Assembly (NCBI RefSeq): GCF_021869765.1
Contig: NZ_CP084580.1
Coordinates: forward strand, 4,526,001-4,590,000
Reading direction: 5' to 3'
From: Chryseobacterium sp. MEBOG06
Lineage (GTDB): Bacteria > Bacteroidota > Bacteroidia > Flavobacteriales > Weeksellaceae
DNA length: 64,000 bases
The position numbers and the translations under genes were made by a program. Positions 1-8,474 of this stretch are shown here, piece by piece. The notes below the pieces were generated by a model. That model made no database searches and was not told the origin of the DNA. It saw only the letters and a program-made list of their open reading frames with translations. How positions within the stretch are numbered: the first letter of the stretch is position 1; each line of letters begins with the position of its first letter.

Positions 1-1
1 C

Positions 2-181
2 CTTGCCGAGTATAAAAAATTAGGGGAATATAAACTGATATTAACCACAGAGAAAGATTATGTACGTCTGAAAACTTTTGACTATCTTAGAGAAATTGTT
101 TACTACTGGCCTATCAATGTTGTCATTGATAAAAAAGAAGAATTCAATCAAATCATCTTAGACTATGTTAAAAAAAATTAA
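2..181 (+). CDS. lpxK: Tetraacyldisaccharide 4'-kinase, C-terminal end (partial)
   Basis: Only the last 59 codons of a reading frame entering from the left edge are present. The motif TTEKDYVRL is the conserved C-terminal signature of LpxK, the inner-membrane kinase that phosphorylates the lipid A disaccharide precursor at the 4' position. The frame closes with TAA at 179-181 and overlaps the purine nucleoside phosphorylase start at 165 by 17 bases, so the two are probably translationally coupled. The name rests on this short motif, because the catalytic part lies outside the window. Confidence 0.8.
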   Translation, partial: LAEYKKLGEYKLILTTEKDYVRLKTFDYLREIVYYWPINVVIDKKEEFNQIILDYVKKN

Positions 182-980
182 AGAGACCGCTGATTTTATA
201 GAAAAAATTATTCAGGAAACTCCTGATTTTGCTGTCGTTTTAGGATCCGGACTGGGAAAATTGCAGAATGAGGTAGAGCCGATCCATGTTTTAGAGTACA
301 AAAACATCCCTCATTTTCCACAGACTACCGTTGCAGGACATACCGGAAAACTGATCTATGGACTACTGGAAGGTAAAAAAGTGCTGATGATGAGTGGGCG
401 TTTTCATTATTATGAAGGCCACACAATGGAAACGGTCACTTTTCCTGTCAGAGTTTTTCATTTACTTGGAATTAAAAATCTTATCCTTTCCAACGCCTGC
501 GGTGGAGTAAACCAGGCCTACAGTGTTGCTGATATTGTAATCGTAAAGGATCACATCAACATGATGCCGGAACATCCGCTTCGTGGAAAAAATATTGATG
601 AACTTGGACCACGTTTTGTGGATATGAGTGAACCTTACAACAAGAAAATGATCAGTGCCGCTGAACAGGTTGCTTCAGACAACAATATTAAAATCCATCA
701 GGGGGTATATGTTGCCCTTCAGGGTCCAACTTTTGAAACTCCGGCTGAATATGGTATGATCAAAGCTATTGGTGGAGATATGGTAGGAATGAGCACCGTT
801 CCCGAAGTTATTGTCGCCAAACATATGGGAATGGAGGTATTCTGCATGTCTGTTATTACAGATCTTGGTGGACCTGATATTGCTTTTGCTGTTTCTCACG
901 AAGAAGTTTTAAACGCTGCCAATAAAGCAATGCCCAATGTAATTACTGTTGTAAAAGGTCTGATTAAAAATTATCAATAA
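165..980 (+). CDS. punA: Purine nucleoside phosphorylase, PNP class I
   Basis: This 271-residue protein is the size of trimeric inosine/guanosine phosphorylases. These split purine nucleosides with phosphate into base and ribose-1-phosphate in the cytoplasmic purine salvage pathway. Visible family motifs, in order, are GSGLG (phosphate site), GHTGKLIYG, GRFHYYEGH, SNACGGVN, the GMSTVPEV purine-site segment and ITDLGGP near the C terminus. The start lies inside the 3' end of lpxK, so it is probably expressed with that gene. The family is clear; substrate preference (inosine/guanosine rather than adenosine) follows from the class and is not shown directly. Confidence 0.93.
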   Translation: MLKKIKETADFIEKIIQETPDFAVVLGSGLGKLQNEVEPIHVLEYKNIPHFPQTTVAGHTGKLIYGLLEGKKVLMMSGRFHYYEGHTMETVTFPVRVFHLLGIKNLILSNACGGVNQAYSVADIVIVKDHINMMPEHPLRGKNIDELGPRFVDMSEPYNKKMISAAEQVASDNNIKIHQGVYVALQGPTFETPAEYGMIKAIGGDMVGMSTVPEVIVAKHMGMEVFCMSVITDLGGPDIAFAVSHEEVLNAANKAMPNVITVVKGLIKNYQ

Positions 981-1212
981 CCTTTATTCTCTACAAAAAC
1001 AGAATACCTAAGACATTGTAAATCTTAACATTGACATCAAAAAACCTTCTGAAAACTTCTCATTTCAAAGACTTTTGAGCTAACCAACTGAGAATTCCCA
1101 TCCTTTATTCAAAAATTTTTGACGGGGTGATTTAGATATTCTCAAGAATTACAAAACCCATAGAATTTTTCAATTGATTCATTTTCTTCCTCTCCAATTC
1201 CGATTCATTGTT

Positions 1213-1220
1213 TAGATTTG
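1213..1220 (+). promoter_or_regulatory. Bacteroidota -7 box for the thioredoxin-like gene
   Basis: TAGATTTG matches TAnnTTTG. Transcription would begin near 1224-1227, which favours ATG 1241 over the upstream ATG 1226 or TTG 1208. No clear -33 TTTG is seen at the usual distance. Confidence 0.5.
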
Positions 1221-1240
1221 TACAAATGAAATTGTACGAA

Positions 1241-1756
1241 ATGAGAAAGTTGTTATTAATTTTTATGATAGGTATTTTTGGGATAAGCTATTCACAGAAA
1301 GTACCTGCCGTTCTTAAAACCAGTTTTTCCAAAGAAGCTCTAAAACAGAAACTTGAAGATGAAGACGGAAAGGCAATCACTATCCAGCAGGTCCTTGATC
1401 AGCATAAAGGAAAAGTTTTGTTAATCGATTTTTGGGCCGGATGGTGCAGAGACTGTCTTCAGGCATTCCCAAAAGCTGAGATATTAGAAAAAAATAACCC
1501 GAATATAGATTTTGTGTTTCTTTCGCTGGAAAGATCAAAAGAAGGTTTTGATAAAAGCCTTGCAAGATTCAACATGAAGGATAAAGAGAACTATTGGTTT
1601 GCTTCAGGCTGGAAAAATGATTTTAATAATTATGTAGATCTGAACTGGATTCCAAGATATATGATTATCGATCAAAAATCTTCCATTGCCAAATATTATG
1701 CGATCTCCCCTGAAGATCCTGAAATCCAACAGACTATAGACAACCTTTTGAAATAG
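1241..1756 (+). CDS. TlpA-like thioredoxin-fold protein, exported
   Basis: This is a 171-residue protein from ATG 1241. I chose that start because it begins the signal peptide (MRKLLLIFMIGIFGISYSQ) and follows the -7 box at 1213-1220. The mature part is a thioredoxin fold with an active site WAGWCRDC, in which the CxxC cysteines flank Arg-Asp in place of the usual Gly-Pro. It should act in the periplasm as a disulfide reductase or exchange protein, like the TlpA/ResA group. It stands alone between pnp and a GNAT gene, so its partner is unknown. The CRDC variant may change redox potential; that is inference. Confidence 0.8.
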   Translation: MRKLLLIFMIGIFGISYSQKVPAVLKTSFSKEALKQKLEDEDGKAITIQQVLDQHKGKVLLIDFWAGWCRDCLQAFPKAEILEKNNPNIDFVFLSLERSKEGFDKSLARFNMKDKENYWFASGWKNDFNNYVDLNWIPRYMIIDQKSSIAKYYAISPEDPEIQQTIDNLLK

Positions 1757-1776
1757 TTATACATTTATTTTACACC

Positions 1777-2229
1777 ATGATCATAAGAGAAGCCACAGAA
1801 AAGGATTTGGAGATCCTGTTAACATTTGAGCAGGGAATAGTTACTGCAGAGAGACCTTTTAACAGTACCCTTAAGGACGGAGAGATTCATTATTATGACC
1901 TGAGCGAATTTATTAAGTCTCCAGATGCTATTTTGATTGTTGCAGAGGAGGATAACGAAATTGTAGGTTCCGGTTATGCTCTGATTAAAAAGCCTGAAAA
2001 GGATTATAACAATTTTGAAAACTATGCTTATCTGGGCTTTATGTATGTAAAACCTGAATACAGAGGCAAAGGTATCAATAAAGTAATCACTGATGAGCTA
2101 GTCGGCTGGTCAAAATCGAAAGGGATTTCAGAAGTTAGGCTTGATGTTTATACCCAAAACGAATCTGCTATAAAAGCATATGAAAAAGCTGGTTTTGAAC
2201 CCTTACTTCTTACTATGAGATTGAAATAA
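1777..2229 (+). CDS. GNAT family N-acetyltransferase
   Basis: This is a 150-residue single-domain acetyltransferase. The acetyl-CoA-binding motif A is visible as LGFMYVKPEYRGKGINKVI (central beta strand and R/Q-x-x-G-x-G/A type loop), followed by the C-terminal YTQNESAIKAYEKAGFEP segment typical of GNATs. The substrate, an amino group on a small molecule or protein, cannot be told from sequence. It follows the thioredoxin-like gene by 20 bases on the same strand and is probably cotranscribed with it. Confidence 0.87.
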   Translation: MIIREATEKDLEILLTFEQGIVTAERPFNSTLKDGEIHYYDLSEFIKSPDAILIVAEEDNEIVGSGYALIKKPEKDYNNFENYAYLGFMYVKPEYRGKGINKVITDELVGWSKSKGISEVRLDVYTQNESAIKAYEKAGFEPLLLTMRLK

Positions 2230-2263
2230 TAACGAAAAAATTTATCGTAAATAAAGGAATCCA

Positions 2264-2271
2264 TATCTTTG
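2264..2271 (+). promoter_or_regulatory. Bacteroidota -7 box immediately before dinB
   Basis: TATCTTTG matches TAnnTTTG and ends only four bases before ATG 2276. Transcription would therefore start at or within a few bases of the start codon, which suggests a leaderless or near-leaderless message. No good -33 box is seen. Confidence 0.5.
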
Positions 2272-2275
2272 TGAT

Positions 2276-3373
2276 ATGGATTTTTTGTTGCCACTTCGTA
2301 AGATTATTCACGTAGATATGGATGCTTTTTATGCTTCTGTGGAACAGCATGATAATCCAGTCCTTAAGGGAAAGCCTATTGCTGTTGGCGGCCAGCACCG
2401 GGGAGTCGTTGCTGCAGCCAGCTATGAAGCCAGAAAATATGGAGTTCGATCTGCAATGCCCAGCAAAACAGCAAAAGAAAAATGCCCTCATCTAATATTT
2501 GTCCCTCCACGATTTGCCCGATATAAAGAAATTTCAAAAAAAATACGGGACATATTCTATGAATATACTGATCTGGTAGAACCGCTTTCTCTGGACGAAG
2601 CTTATCTGGATGTCACGGAAAATAAAAAAGGAATGGAATCTGCCAATCTGATCGCCAGGGAGATTCGTCAAAAAATATTTGAGGAAACCGGACTAACTGC
2701 TTCTGCAGGAATATCTGTCAATAAATTTTTAGCTAAAGTAGCTTCTGATATCAATAAACCCAACGGACAGAAAACTATTCATCCAGATAAAGTGGAAAGC
2801 TTTCTGGAAGAGTTACCTGTAGAAAAATTTTATGGTGTCGGAAAGGTAACGGCTAACAAAATGTTCAGTTTAGGAATTTATAAAGGAAAAGATTTAAAGA
2901 AAAGGTCAGTGGAAGAACTGGTGAAGCTTTTCGGAAAATCCGGTAATCACTATTATAATGTGGTACGAGGTATCCATACTTCTGAAGTGAAACCTCATCG
3001 GATCCAGAAAAGTGTGGCTGTAGAACGTACATTTTTTGAAGACCTTTTTGATGAACAGCAGATTAATGAAAAGCTGGAAAGCCTGAGTGAGGAGCTCCAT
3101 CAGCGGCTGCAGAAAAACAATATCCTGGGAAGAACTTTAACTTTAAAAATTAAATACAAAGATTTCTCCCTTTTCACCCGAAGTCTTACAAGAGAAGAAT
3201 ATTTCAATACTCCGGAACAATATTTCAATACCGGAAAAAAACTATGGGAACTTCGTCCATATGATAAAGCAGTCCGTTTGCTGGGATTATCTCTGTCTCA
3301 CCTTAATACAGAGGAAAAAAAACAGATTTCTGTTCAACTAAAAATCCCGTTTGAAGAATTTGAAAACCAATAG
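2276..3373 (+). CDS. dinB: DNA polymerase IV (Y family)
   Basis: This 365-residue translesion polymerase inserts nucleotides opposite damaged bases at stalled forks. The catalytic carboxylates are visible: D14 in HVDMDAFYASVE, and D107/E108 in SLDEAYLD. Tyr19 is at the steric-gate position. A helix-hairpin-helix segment (VEKFYGVGKVTANKM) and the little-finger domain follow. The C terminus carries QLKIPF, a probable sliding-clamp-binding motif. ATG 2276 lies just after a -7 box; TTG codons at 2285 and 2288 are possible alternative starts and keep the catalytic Asp. The family is certain, the exact start is not. Confidence 0.93.
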   Translation: MDFLLPLRKIIHVDMDAFYASVEQHDNPVLKGKPIAVGGQHRGVVAAASYEARKYGVRSAMPSKTAKEKCPHLIFVPPRFARYKEISKKIRDIFYEYTDLVEPLSLDEAYLDVTENKKGMESANLIAREIRQKIFEETGLTASAGISVNKFLAKVASDINKPNGQKTIHPDKVESFLEELPVEKFYGVGKVTANKMFSLGIYKGKDLKKRSVEELVKLFGKSGNHYYNVVRGIHTSEVKPHRIQKSVAVERTFFEDLFDEQQINEKLESLSEELHQRLQKNNILGRTLTLKIKYKDFSLFTRSLTREEYFNTPEQYFNTGKKLWELRPYDKAVRLLGLSLSHLNTEEKKQISVQLKIPFEEFENQ

Positions 3374-3418
3374 GTCATATTTTTTTGCTACCTTGTAGGT
3401 ACCAAATAAAACAAATTT

Positions 3419-4891
3419 ATGAACCTTACAATGATTCAGTTTTTCCACTGGTATTCTGAAGGCGATGGAAAGCTGTGGAAAGAAGCTGAGAAACAGGCTG
3501 AATATTTATCAAAACTAGGAATCACATCTGTATGGTTCCCTCCCGCTTACAAAGGGACAAATGGCGGTTATTCTACAGGATATGACGCCTATGACCTCTA
3601 CGATCTGGGAGAATTTGATCAGAAAGGAACGATTCCCACAAAATACGGTACCAAAAATGATTATATAAAAGCAATCAAAGCTTTAAAAAAGCAAAATATA
3701 GAAATCATTGCAGATATTGTATTGGGTCATAAAGCAGGTGGTGATGAGCTGGAAAAGTTCAAAGCCGTCAAAGTAGATGAGAATAACAGGGATAAAATAA
3801 TTTCTGATGTTATTGAAATAGAGTCTTACACAAAATTCACCTTTCCCGGACGAGGAAAAAAATATTCTGATTTTGAATGGAACTTTACCTGCTTCAGTGG
3901 TGTAGATTATGCGGAAGGAATGGATTCCCACATCTTTAAGATTCAGTCTGAATACGGCAATGACTGGGAAGAAATGATAGATGATGAAAAGGGTAATTAC
4001 GACTACCTGATGTATAATGACATCGAACACCGAAATCCTTTTGTACGGGAAGAGCTAAATGACTGGGCGAAATGGTATTTTGACCAAACCGATTTTGACG
4101 GGGTAAGGCTGGACGCTTTAAAGCATATTTCTTTTAGTTTTTATAAGGAATGGATTACCCTGCTCCGCTCCAATTCGGGTAAAAATATTTTTGCAGTGGG
4201 AGAATACTGGGCTCCCGGATATCTTCATCTGCTTCAGAAATATATTGAGGTAACGGAGGGTTGTATGAGCCTTTTTGACAGTTCTTTGCAGAATAATTTC
4301 CATACAGCCTCCAAAGAAGGAGGGTCTTATGATCTCAGAAAAATTTTTGACGAAACCCTTACCCAGGCAGATCCTATGCATTCTGTGAGCCTTGTTGCCA
4401 ATCATGACACCCAGCCTCTTCAGGATCTTGAAGCGCCTGTTGAGCCCTGGTTCAAATCTATAGCTTATGCCTTGATTTTACTGCGTAAAGATGGTTATCC
4501 ATGTATTTTTTACCCTGATCTTTATGGGGCTCATTATGTTGACAAAGACCGGGAAGGTAATGATCAGGAAATATTCATGCCCAAAGTAGATGGTATTGAA
4601 GAGCTTCTGAAAGCAAGAAAAGAATACGCTTACGGCGAACAACGGGATTATTTTGAAGACGCCAATTGCCTGGGATGGATTCGTGAGGGAGATGATGAAC
4701 ATACAGGATGCGCTGTGGTACTCAGTAATAAAGATGCCTACCATAAACCTATGGAACTAGGAAAACGATATGCCGGAAAAACATGCAAAGATCTATTGAA
4801 AAGATGTAAGGAAAAGGTAATGATTGATGAAAATGGCTGGGGAGATTTCCCTGTACCGGCCGGAAATGTGAGCGTCTGGATTCCTGAATAA
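3419..4891 (+). CDS. Cytoplasmic alpha-amylase (GH13)
   Basis: This 490-residue glycoside hydrolase of family 13 resembles the AmyS/cytoplasmic alpha-amylase group, which cuts internal alpha-1,4 bonds of starch-like glucans. Catalytic residues are visible: nucleophile D232 in DGVRLDALKH, acid/base E262 in AVGEYW, and D330 in VANHDTQ. The long insert typical of domain B is present (about residues 105-200). There is no signal peptide, so it should act on internal glycogen or imported maltodextrins. It stands alone, with a 45-base gap after dinB; no maltose regulator or transporter is nearby. Confidence 0.92.
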   Translation: MNLTMIQFFHWYSEGDGKLWKEAEKQAEYLSKLGITSVWFPPAYKGTNGGYSTGYDAYDLYDLGEFDQKGTIPTKYGTKNDYIKAIKALKKQNIEIIADIVLGHKAGGDELEKFKAVKVDENNRDKIISDVIEIESYTKFTFPGRGKKYSDFEWNFTCFSGVDYAEGMDSHIFKIQSEYGNDWEEMIDDEKGNYDYLMYNDIEHRNPFVREELNDWAKWYFDQTDFDGVRLDALKHISFSFYKEWITLLRSNSGKNIFAVGEYWAPGYLHLLQKYIEVTEGCMSLFDSSLQNNFHTASKEGGSYDLRKIFDETLTQADPMHSVSLVANHDTQPLQDLEAPVEPWFKSIAYALILLRKDGYPCIFYPDLYGAHYVDKDREGNDQEIFMPKVDGIEELLKARKEYAYGEQRDYFEDANCLGWIREGDDEHTGCAVVLSNKDAYHKPMELGKRYAGKTCKDLLKRCKEKVMIDENGWGDFPVPAGNVSVWIPE

Positions 4892-4917
4892 TCTTGAATA
4901 AAAAATTCTTTAAAACA

Positions 4918-4961
4918 AAGGTATATACGACTGAAGATATTTTCCTGGTCATATATACCTT
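4918..4961. repeat. 10-bp inverted repeat with a 24-base loop
   Basis: AAGGTATATA at 4918-4927 and TATATACCTT at 4952-4961 are perfect inverted copies. They lie between the converging amylase and bacteriocin-like genes, so a weak bidirectional terminator is possible. The stem is AT-rich, the loop is long and the flanking T-run is poor. Confidence 0.35.
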
Positions 4962-4988
4962 ATTCTTATTAACTAAAGTTAAAGATAT

Positions 4989-5156
4989 TTAGCAATAAAT
5001 GTATTGGCAATACCAGATATCTTTAGCCCATTCGCAGCATTCACCACTTTCATTGGAAACACAGCATACTTTACCTTTGTTGATATCTCCGGCTTTTAAA
5101 CTTTTAAGCTCCTGACGATTTAGCTTTCGTATGTTTTGATTTTTGGTTGTTTTCAT
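4989..5156 (-). CDS. Bacteriocin-like cysteine-rich small peptide
   Basis: This is a 55-residue peptide. Residues 1-23 form a leader (MKTTKNQNIRKLNRQELKSL then KAG) resembling the LxRxELKxxxG leaders annotated as bacteriocin-like in Chryseobacterium. The last 32 residues carry six cysteines in the order CC...CC...C....C, together with two Trp and three Tyr. A Gly-type cleavage site after KAG would suit a C39 peptidase/ABC exporter, but none is visible in this window. No maturation enzyme or immunity gene is adjacent; the carboxylesterase lies 285 bases upstream on the same strand. The reading frame and Cys pattern are seen; antimicrobial activity is only inference. Confidence 0.62.
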   Translation of the reverse strand: MKTTKNQNIRKLNRQELKSLKAGDINKGKVCCVSNESGECCEWAKDIWYCQYIYC

Positions 5157-5441
5157 ATTAATTATTTTTATGATTTAGTTATTAAATTTACATTAAAAAC
5201 GATAATTATGAATACATATTTAACGTCAAAATTTAAATATAAATGATTTATTGACTATTTAAATAGTAAAAACGTATGAATAATTACCAGTCAAATATTT
5301 GATTTGATACGATTCCTTAGGAGCAGAATGATTTCCTCTTCAGCTGCAATATTCGTAAAAATGGAGATGTTCAAAAAAACTTAAGTGCATTTTTTATATT
5401 AACCATCACACTCAAAAATAACTTTTGTGATTAAAGGACAT

Positions 5442-6779
5442 TTATATTTTTCTGATTTCAAGAATTTCCGGTCTTTCAGATTCGTCTGATATTTTTCCAG
5501 TCCGGGCAAACTCAGCCCAGAGTCCCCTTAGTCTTTCACCATTCTCATGAATACGGTTCCAGGGAATGTCTCTCAGCATTTCAGAAGTTTTCCATGCAGA
5601 TTCATTACCGAAAATCAATGGAAGATCAATACAGTGCGGTGCGCCTATGTGGTTATTATTCAATTTTGAATAAATTCTGAACAAATATACATTTCCTCCT
5701 CCTTCTGCGTGATTTTCCGCAAATTTCTTCGCTGGATCACCATAAATTAATGTTGTAGATTTCTCAACAGTTTTATCTAAAATTATCCTTCCTATTCCTT
5801 TTCCAAAATATTTATTTAAAGCCTCGGAAGTCTTGAGATAAAAGGCAGTTTCATCATTATTCAGCCCAATAAGAACGTCATATTTTTTTGCATTTTCTCT
5901 CCACTTTTCTATGGACTCCTGTTCTTTGCACAAAGGAGGGAATCCGTATTGGGTTCCAAAAGGCATTGCTGCTTTCAAACCATATTTTATCACAGATGGA
6001 ACAAACCGTCCATAGTCATCCATCATCTTCAGAGCATCCACCTCATCTTTCAGGAATTCTGTTTTCTTCAGAAACTCTTCTGACATTTTCTGTCTCTTAT
6101 GGCGCAATCCCAAAGGAGCACTCTGAATAATCACCCGCTGAAACAATCCTTCTACTCCTTCAGAAATCATCAGATGAGCAATGGCATCACCACCGGAAGA
6201 CTGTCCGAGAAGGGTAATATTATCACTATCTCCTCCAAAATCAGATATATATAGTTTGATCCATTTCAATGCTTCAATGATATCAAACAAGCCAAGATTG
6301 GGCGGCCTTTTTTCATTACCTCCTAAAAAACCGAAAATTCCCAGACGATACGAAACTGTAACTACAATGATATGCTGTTCTTTTACCCATTCTGCAGGAT
6401 CAGCCGTTGATAAATCGCCACATCCTATTTCATGCGATCCCCCGTGAATCCACACCACGACAGGGAGTTTTTCGTTCTCAGCTCTATTGTCAGGACAGGT
6501 TATGGAAAGATATTGGGTAGATTCATCAGCTTCAAACTCTTCTACATGGGTAACACCTATCATCTTTTCCACCAGAGGGCTTAGCTTCTGCGGGCAAACG
6601 GGAGTTTTATCTGGTGAAATAATATCTGTAAGTGAAGGTTCTGCCTGAACAGGTTTTTGGTATCGTTTAGAATGTGCATAACGGATACTTTTGGCTTTAG
6701 TAACCCCATTTTCTTTTAATGCTGTGATTCTGCCGAATCTGGTTTCAAAAATACAGGTTTCTTTCTGCTGTGATTTCAT
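5442..6779 (-). CDS. Type B carboxylesterase
   Basis: This is a 445-residue alpha/beta hydrolase of the COesterase family. The oxyanion-hole HGG is at about residues 112-114. The nucleophile elbow reads GQSSGG with S194, where GESAGG is common, and a C-terminal catalytic His is likely in GAPHCIDLPLIFGN. No signal peptide is visible, so it is probably cytoplasmic. Substrates are carboxylic esters of unknown identity; p-nitrobenzyl esterases are close in layout. It is a single gene on the minus strand, and the next 225 bases upstream show no convincing gene. Confidence 0.88.
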   Translation of the reverse strand: MKSQQKETCIFETRFGRITALKENGVTKAKSIRYAHSKRYQKPVQAEPSLTDIISPDKTPVCPQKLSPLVEKMIGVTHVEEFEADESTQYLSITCPDNRAENEKLPVVVWIHGGSHEIGCGDLSTADPAEWVKEQHIIVVTVSYRLGIFGFLGGNEKRPPNLGLFDIIEALKWIKLYISDFGGDSDNITLLGQSSGGDAIAHLMISEGVEGLFQRVIIQSAPLGLRHKRQKMSEEFLKKTEFLKDEVDALKMMDDYGRFVPSVIKYGLKAAMPFGTQYGFPPLCKEQESIEKWRENAKKYDVLIGLNNDETAFYLKTSEALNKYFGKGIGRIILDKTVEKSTTLIYGDPAKKFAENHAEGGGNVYLFRIYSKLNNNHIGAPHCIDLPLIFGNESAWKTSEMLRDIPWNRIHENGERLRGLWAEFARTGKISDESERPEILEIRKI

Positions 6780-7004
6780 TGTAAAACTGCAAAAATTATA
6801 TATTAAAGATAACTCTGTTTTTTGAAAATAAAAAACTTACATGATTGATTTTTTTAAACACAGATATCACAAATTTGCACACCATTCTTCAGTAACGGGT
6901 AGCATATTACTGATAAAAAATCGTGCATCCGGAGCTGGCAAAGAATACGATATCTTTTGTTTTGGCTACGAATGCACGATCATTTTTTACTTTGATTCAT
7001 ATAA

Positions 7005-7907
7005 TCAGTTCAGCATTTTATACTCACTGGGAGAAATGCCTACTTTGGTTTTGAACAGTCTGGTGAAATGCTGTGGGTATTTGAAGCCCAGGTCATAGGA
7101 AATTTCACTGATTGATTTCCCCTGATCCATGATCTGTTCTTTGGCTACATCAATTAATTTATTGTGGATCAGCTCCTGCGGAGATATTCCCAGTTCTTTT
7201 TTTATCAGGTCTCCAAAATAGTTGGCAGACAGGTTCAGCTTTTCTGCAAAATAATTGACCATCGGAAAACCTATATTTTTAGGATTCTCAGATTTTAAAT
7301 AGTCATCCACAAGGTTTTCAAACTTACCAATCACCCCCTGATTGATGTGATCTCTTGTAATAAACTGGCGGTCATAAAAACGCATGCAGTAATTTAAAAA
7401 CAGTTCAATATTATTAACAATTAAAGATTTGCTGTGTTTATCAATTGCCTGCTCCAGTTCAAGTTTAATATTTTTAAAACATTCCAGAATGATTTCCCTT
7501 TCTTTTTCAGAGAGATGTAAAGCTTCATGTACATCATAAGAAAAGAATGAATACTCTTTTATATGTTTCCCTAAGTTGGTTCCCTTTATTAAATCTGGGT
7601 GGAAAATTAAAGCGAACCCTCCGGGCTGAATGTATTTATCTCTGTTGTAAATTCCGTACGTTTGTCCGGGAGCAATGAAAACCAATGTTCCTTCCTGATA
7701 ATCGTAGCTGTTTTTTCCATACAGCATGTCTCCACACATCACATCCTTCAGAAAAACAGTATAAAATCCAAATTTCCTTTTATACTGGCAGATAGGATCA
7801 GATTTGGAAAAATCTATGACACTTACCAGCGGATGCAGGGTTTCATGATTGGCCATTTTATTGTATTCCGAAACGCTATTATAGATTTCAACCTCCTGAT
7901 TTTCCAT
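7005..7907 (-). CDS. AraC family transcriptional regulator
   Basis: This 300-residue regulator has an N-terminal cupin-like sensor part (about 1-160) and a C-terminal double helix-turn-helix. The second HTH is visible in SISEISYDLGFKYPQHFTRL followed by FKTKVGISPSEYK. It is transcribed away from the cupin and alcohol dehydrogenase genes at 8039 and 8475, with 131 bases between the starts. This layout suggests it controls them, possibly in response to an aldehyde or quinone, though the ligand is unknown. A -7-like CAAAATTA (minus strand) lies at 7930-7937. Confidence 0.9.
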   Translation of the reverse strand: MENQEVEIYNSVSEYNKMANHETLHPLVSVIDFSKSDPICQYKRKFGFYTVFLKDVMCGDMLYGKNSYDYQEGTLVFIAPGQTYGIYNRDKYIQPGGFALIFHPDLIKGTNLGKHIKEYSFFSYDVHEALHLSEKEREIILECFKNIKLELEQAIDKHSKSLIVNNIELFLNYCMRFYDRQFITRDHINQGVIGKFENLVDDYLKSENPKNIGFPMVNYFAEKLNLSANYFGDLIKKELGISPQELIHNKLIDVAKEQIMDQGKSISEISYDLGFKYPQHFTRLFKTKVGISPSEYKMLN

Positions 7908-8038
7908 TGAATGAATTTTAATTCTTAATCAAAATTACTACTTTCTCAGGGAACTGAAATTGTGTCTGTAAAATTGGTAAGTAATTCGGTAATCTGTATA
8001 AGTTCGGTTTATCTGAAAGTTTCGAATTTTGTACCGTT

Positions 8039-8443
8039 ATGGAAACTTTTAATTCAAACATTTTTCCGAAAGGAGAAAAAGCCCCCTCCGAGTATTTTTC
8101 CGGAGGAACAGCGTGGGTTCATATTCTGAAGCCCAATGAAAACGAACTGAACTGCCAGATCGGAAATGTCATTTTTGAACCGGGATGCAGAAATAACTGG
8201 CATTCTCACAGCGGCGGACAGATTTTAATCGTAACTTCAGGAACAGGATTTTATCAGGAGAAAGGGAAACCTACGCAGGTTTTACATCCGGGAGACATTG
8301 TAAATATTCTTCCGAATGTCATCCACTGGCATGGCGCTGCTCCTGAAAGTGAGTTTACTCACATTGCCATCAACCCTAATACCCAAAAAGGTATTGTAGA
8401 ATGGCTGGAACCGGTAACGGACGAGGAATATAACAACTTATAA
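8039..8443 (+). CDS. Cupin domain protein
   Basis: This is a 134-residue single-domain cupin. The two conserved cupin motifs are visible: NNWHSHSGGQILIV with metal-ligand histidines, and the second around HPGDIVNILPNVIHWHGA with further histidines. Such small cupins bind a divalent metal and include isomerases and dioxygenase-like proteins; the reaction here is unknown. It is followed by the alcohol dehydrogenase after 31 bases and is divergent from the AraC regulator, so the three probably form one regulated unit. Confidence 0.87.
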   Translation: METFNSNIFPKGEKAPSEYFSGGTAWVHILKPNENELNCQIGNVIFEPGCRNNWHSHSGGQILIVTSGTGFYQEKGKPTQVLHPGDIVNILPNVIHWHGAAPESEFTHIAINPNTQKGIVEWLEPVTDEEYNNL

Positions 8444-8474
8444 CATACACTTACTAAAAACTTAAACTAAAAAA

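Noticed and set aside
6841..7098. Open frame of 85 codons on the plus strand
   Set aside because: Its 3' half lies antisense in the AraC gene; composition is unlike neighbouring genes and no motif is seen.
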